NCBI GenBank assembly: GCA_034440515.1
Contig: JAWXCF010000045.1
Coordinates: 1-6,740, forward strand
Origin: JAWXCF01 sp034440515
GTDB taxonomy: Bacteria; Bacteroidota; Bacteroidia; CAILMK01
Direction: 5' to 3'
Length of the DNA: 6,740 bases
Part shown: positions 4,865-6,740 of the stretch, piece by piece
Position numbering within the stretch: the stretch's first letter is position 1
Layout of the letters: every line of letters begins with the position of its first letter
The notes under the pieces: model-generated
Databases searched by the model: none
What the model saw: only the letters and a program-made list of their open reading frames with translations
What the model was told of the DNA's origin: nothing
Translations under genes and position numbers: made by a program

Positions 4865-6740
4865 TTATTTGCTCGTACTTGTTCTATCCGGATTCATTGC
4901 CTTTCTATAGCTATCAGCCTGATGTTGTTGATTGTACATTTTCAACATTTCTTGGTCTAGTCCAAACTGTATGCTTAACTCTCTGAACTTAACATCGTAC
5001 ATTTTTAAAAATTCTGCATCTCCATTGTCTTTTGCCATTGCCCATAGCAATTCCATTCCCTGCCAACTTTGATAAAGTTCGTAGTTCATTTGTGGTTTGC
5101 CATCTCTTACAAAGAATGTTAAATCTTCCATATAAACTTTAGCAAATTCACGGCTTTTTGCCTTAGCTAAATCTATCTTATTGGCTGCATAGTAGGTATA
5201 TACAAATCCTGCACAAGAATTGTCAATAGGTACATTATTGTACGGTAATTTTTTTTCCGCTAATTCTGCAATTTTTAGTGCTTTCTCAACTTCGCCTTTT
5301 TGGGCTAAGTTTAGTGAAAATGCCTGTAACACATTTCTATTAGTCTGTGCACTACGCATTAATACATAGTCCACATACGACTCATTAACGTCTAACTTAC
5401 CCCATCTCCATTTTTGAGTTATATTGGTGAACATTATATCGTCATCTGGAGCCAATTCTTCGTTATCAGGTGAATGATAAGGTACTAGGGTATAAACTAA
5501 TCCTGTTCTCCTTAAGTTTGGACCTAAGCCAAGATAATTATCAGGACCAGAAGTTGCACTAAAACAAACTGGATTTTTCCAGTGATTAGTATATATAAAG
5601 TCTAAAACTAAATAGTCACTCTTAGTCATATTACCACCCTTTATTTTAGCCATTAATTGGTTATCAGCTATCATACCTTCTGGTATGGTTATGTTATTTT
5701 TCTTTAAATCTACTTCCTCTATTGGGATAACGTAATTTTTGGCCAACATAGAAGGACCATCGGGAGAGCTTTTAGTAGTTTTAATGTGATCTATTTGCTC
5801 CATTATGGTTCTAGTACTGTTTTGGTCAGCATCACGGAAATACATTATTTCCCAAGATTTCGTATCGTCTTCTGTTAGTGAAAACGGTACACCAATAGCA
5901 TTATTTACCGGTCTGCGCATTTGATTTACATACCAGTCTATACCAAACAAACTAAGGTTTACTATTCTCACATCGTCCCTAATTCCTTCTACCTCTTGGG
6001 CGTACCACAGTGGGTAGGTATCGTTATCGCCATTTGTAAATAACACCGCATTTTTCGGGCAACTCTCTAGGTAGTTTACACCATAATCTAGTGATGCTGT
6101 ACGATTACTTCTATCGTGGTCGTCCCACTCTTGCGAGGCCATTAGTACAGGAACTGCTAGCAGTGTACCTACAAATACGACTGGTACTGCTAATTTTTTC
6201 AACGATTTAGTTAAAGCATCAATAAGGAAGAATACCCCAAAACCTATCCAAATAGCAAATACGTAGAATGAACCAACAAATGCATAGTCACGCTCACGTG
6301 GTTGTGGAGAAGGCATATTTAAGTACAACTCAATGGCGATGCCCGTCATAAAGAAGAATAAGCCAACTATTAAAAAGTCTTTAGGACTCTTTTTATATTG
6401 CCATATCATTCCCAATATTCCTAAAAGAAATGGTAAGAAAAATAGCTTGTTTCTAGCTTTATTATTTTCTAATGATTCTGGTAAATCAGATTGATCAGCG
6501 CCATTAATAATGCTGTCAATAAATGTAATTCCAGATATCCATCGCCCTTGATAAGGTTCATTAAAAATACCTTGAAGGTCATTTTGACGACCAATGAAAT
6601 TCCAAGCGAAATACCTAAAATACATATAGTTCATTTGGTAGGTCATCATAAACCTCATATTGTTACCTAGGCTTATATTATTTGATTCTTCATCGGCTTT
6701 AGCCTTTTCACTATCAGACCAACCCCAAAATCTGTATCCT
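4865..6740 (-). CDS. DUF2723/TMEM260-like membrane protein (GT117 family), partial: N-terminus beyond right edge
   Basis: The frame is open from the right window edge to a TAA at 4865-4867, giving 624 visible codons. Full-length relatives are around 1000 residues, so the N-terminal catalytic-type membrane domain is missing from view. An ATG at 6656-6658 is internal, because family-like residues (RFWGW at the edge) continue upstream of it. Seen in order: YQMNYMYFRYFAWNF and GRQNDLQG (about 6640-6570); four membrane spans between about 6450 and 6130; the hallmark PSPQPRERDYAFVGSFY (about 6310-6260); then a soluble region with FTNGDNDTYPLWYAQEVEG and DVRIVNLSL; and helical, TPR-like repeats near the C-terminus (about 5330-5120). 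Human TMEM260, a distant relative, is a protein O-mannosyltransferase, so a GT-C enzyme that glycosylates exported proteins from a polyprenyl-linked sugar is plausible. Activity in bacteria is inferred. The gene ends at its own terminator. Confidence 0.9.
   Translation of the reverse strand, partial: GYRFWGWSDSEKAKADEESNNISLGNNMRFMMTYQMNYMYFRYFAWNFIGRQNDLQGIFNEPYQGRWISGITFIDSIINGADQSDLPESLENNKARNKLFFLPFLLGILGMIWQYKKSPKDFLIVGLFFFMTGIAIELYLNMPSPQPRERDYAFVGSFYVFAIWIGFGVFFLIDALTKSLKKLAVPVVFVGTLLAVPVLMASQEWDDHDRSNRTASLDYGVNYLESCPKNAVLFTNGDNDTYPLWYAQEVEGIRDDVRIVNLSLFGIDWYVNQMRRPVNNAIGVPFSLTEDDTKSWEIMYFRDADQNSTRTIMEQIDHIKTTKSSPDGPSMLAKNYVIPIEEVDLKKNNITIPEGMIADNQLMAKIKGGNMTKSDYLVLDFIYTNHWKNPVCFSATSGPDNYLGLGPNLRRTGLVYTLVPYHSPDNEELAPDDDIMFTNITQKWRWGKLDVNESYVDYVLMRSAQTNRNVLQAFSLNLAQKGEVEKALKIAELAEKKLPYNNVPIDNSCAGFVYTYYAANKIDLAKAKSREFAKVYMEDLTFFVRDGKPQMNYELYQSWQGMELLWAMAKDNGDAEFLKMYDVKFRELSIQFGLDQEMLKMYNQQHQADSYRKAMNPDRTSTSK

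Overview
The window reads as chromosomal sequence from a Bacteroidota (Bacteroidetes) bacterium. Three things point there: an AT-rich composition; start codons preceded by A/T-rich leaders with no visible Shine-Dalgarno purine block; and a large membrane protein of the DUF2723/TMEM260-like type (named glycosyltransferase family 117 in many annotations), with hallmark motifs that are most typical of this phylum. A perfect match to the Bacteroidetes -7 promoter element TAnnTTTG also lies just ahead of ribD. I cannot assign a genus or order.

Layout, left to right. On the minus strand, a short-chain dehydrogenase (634-1332) is followed 7 bases later by a nitroreductase-family flavoprotein (30-626). 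They look like a two-gene oxidoreductase operon. An 81-base divergent intergenic region follows and contains a strong inverted repeat. On the plus strand comes a multi-membrane-span protein resembling GT-C glycosyltransferases (1414-2880). Its 3' end overlaps by 26 bases the end of the convergent release-factor methyltransferase gene prmC (minus, 2855-3721). A compact 45-base divergent promoter region separates prmC from riboflavin gene ribD (plus, from 3767). The ribD frame stops at 4702, but the family-typical C-terminal tail continues in the +1 frame to 4802, so the gene carries an apparent single-base frameshift at an A6 tract. A hairpin plus T-run at 4801-4833 has the pairing and polarity of a terminator for the last gene. 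That gene is the DUF2723/TMEM260-like candidate protein O-glycosyltransferase (minus, 4865 to beyond the right edge), whose N-terminal part is outside the window.

Functionally this is mostly housekeeping: riboflavin synthesis, translation-termination modification and two redox enzymes. In addition, two membrane proteins of GT-C character suggest surface or protein glycosylation with polyprenyl-linked sugars. I see no mobile element, CRISPR array, tRNA or rRNA, and no convincing new multi-gene system. The points most worth checking are the ribD frameshift, the inverted repeat at 1341-1371 and the two uncharacterised membrane proteins. No stretch over 300 bases lacks a gene.
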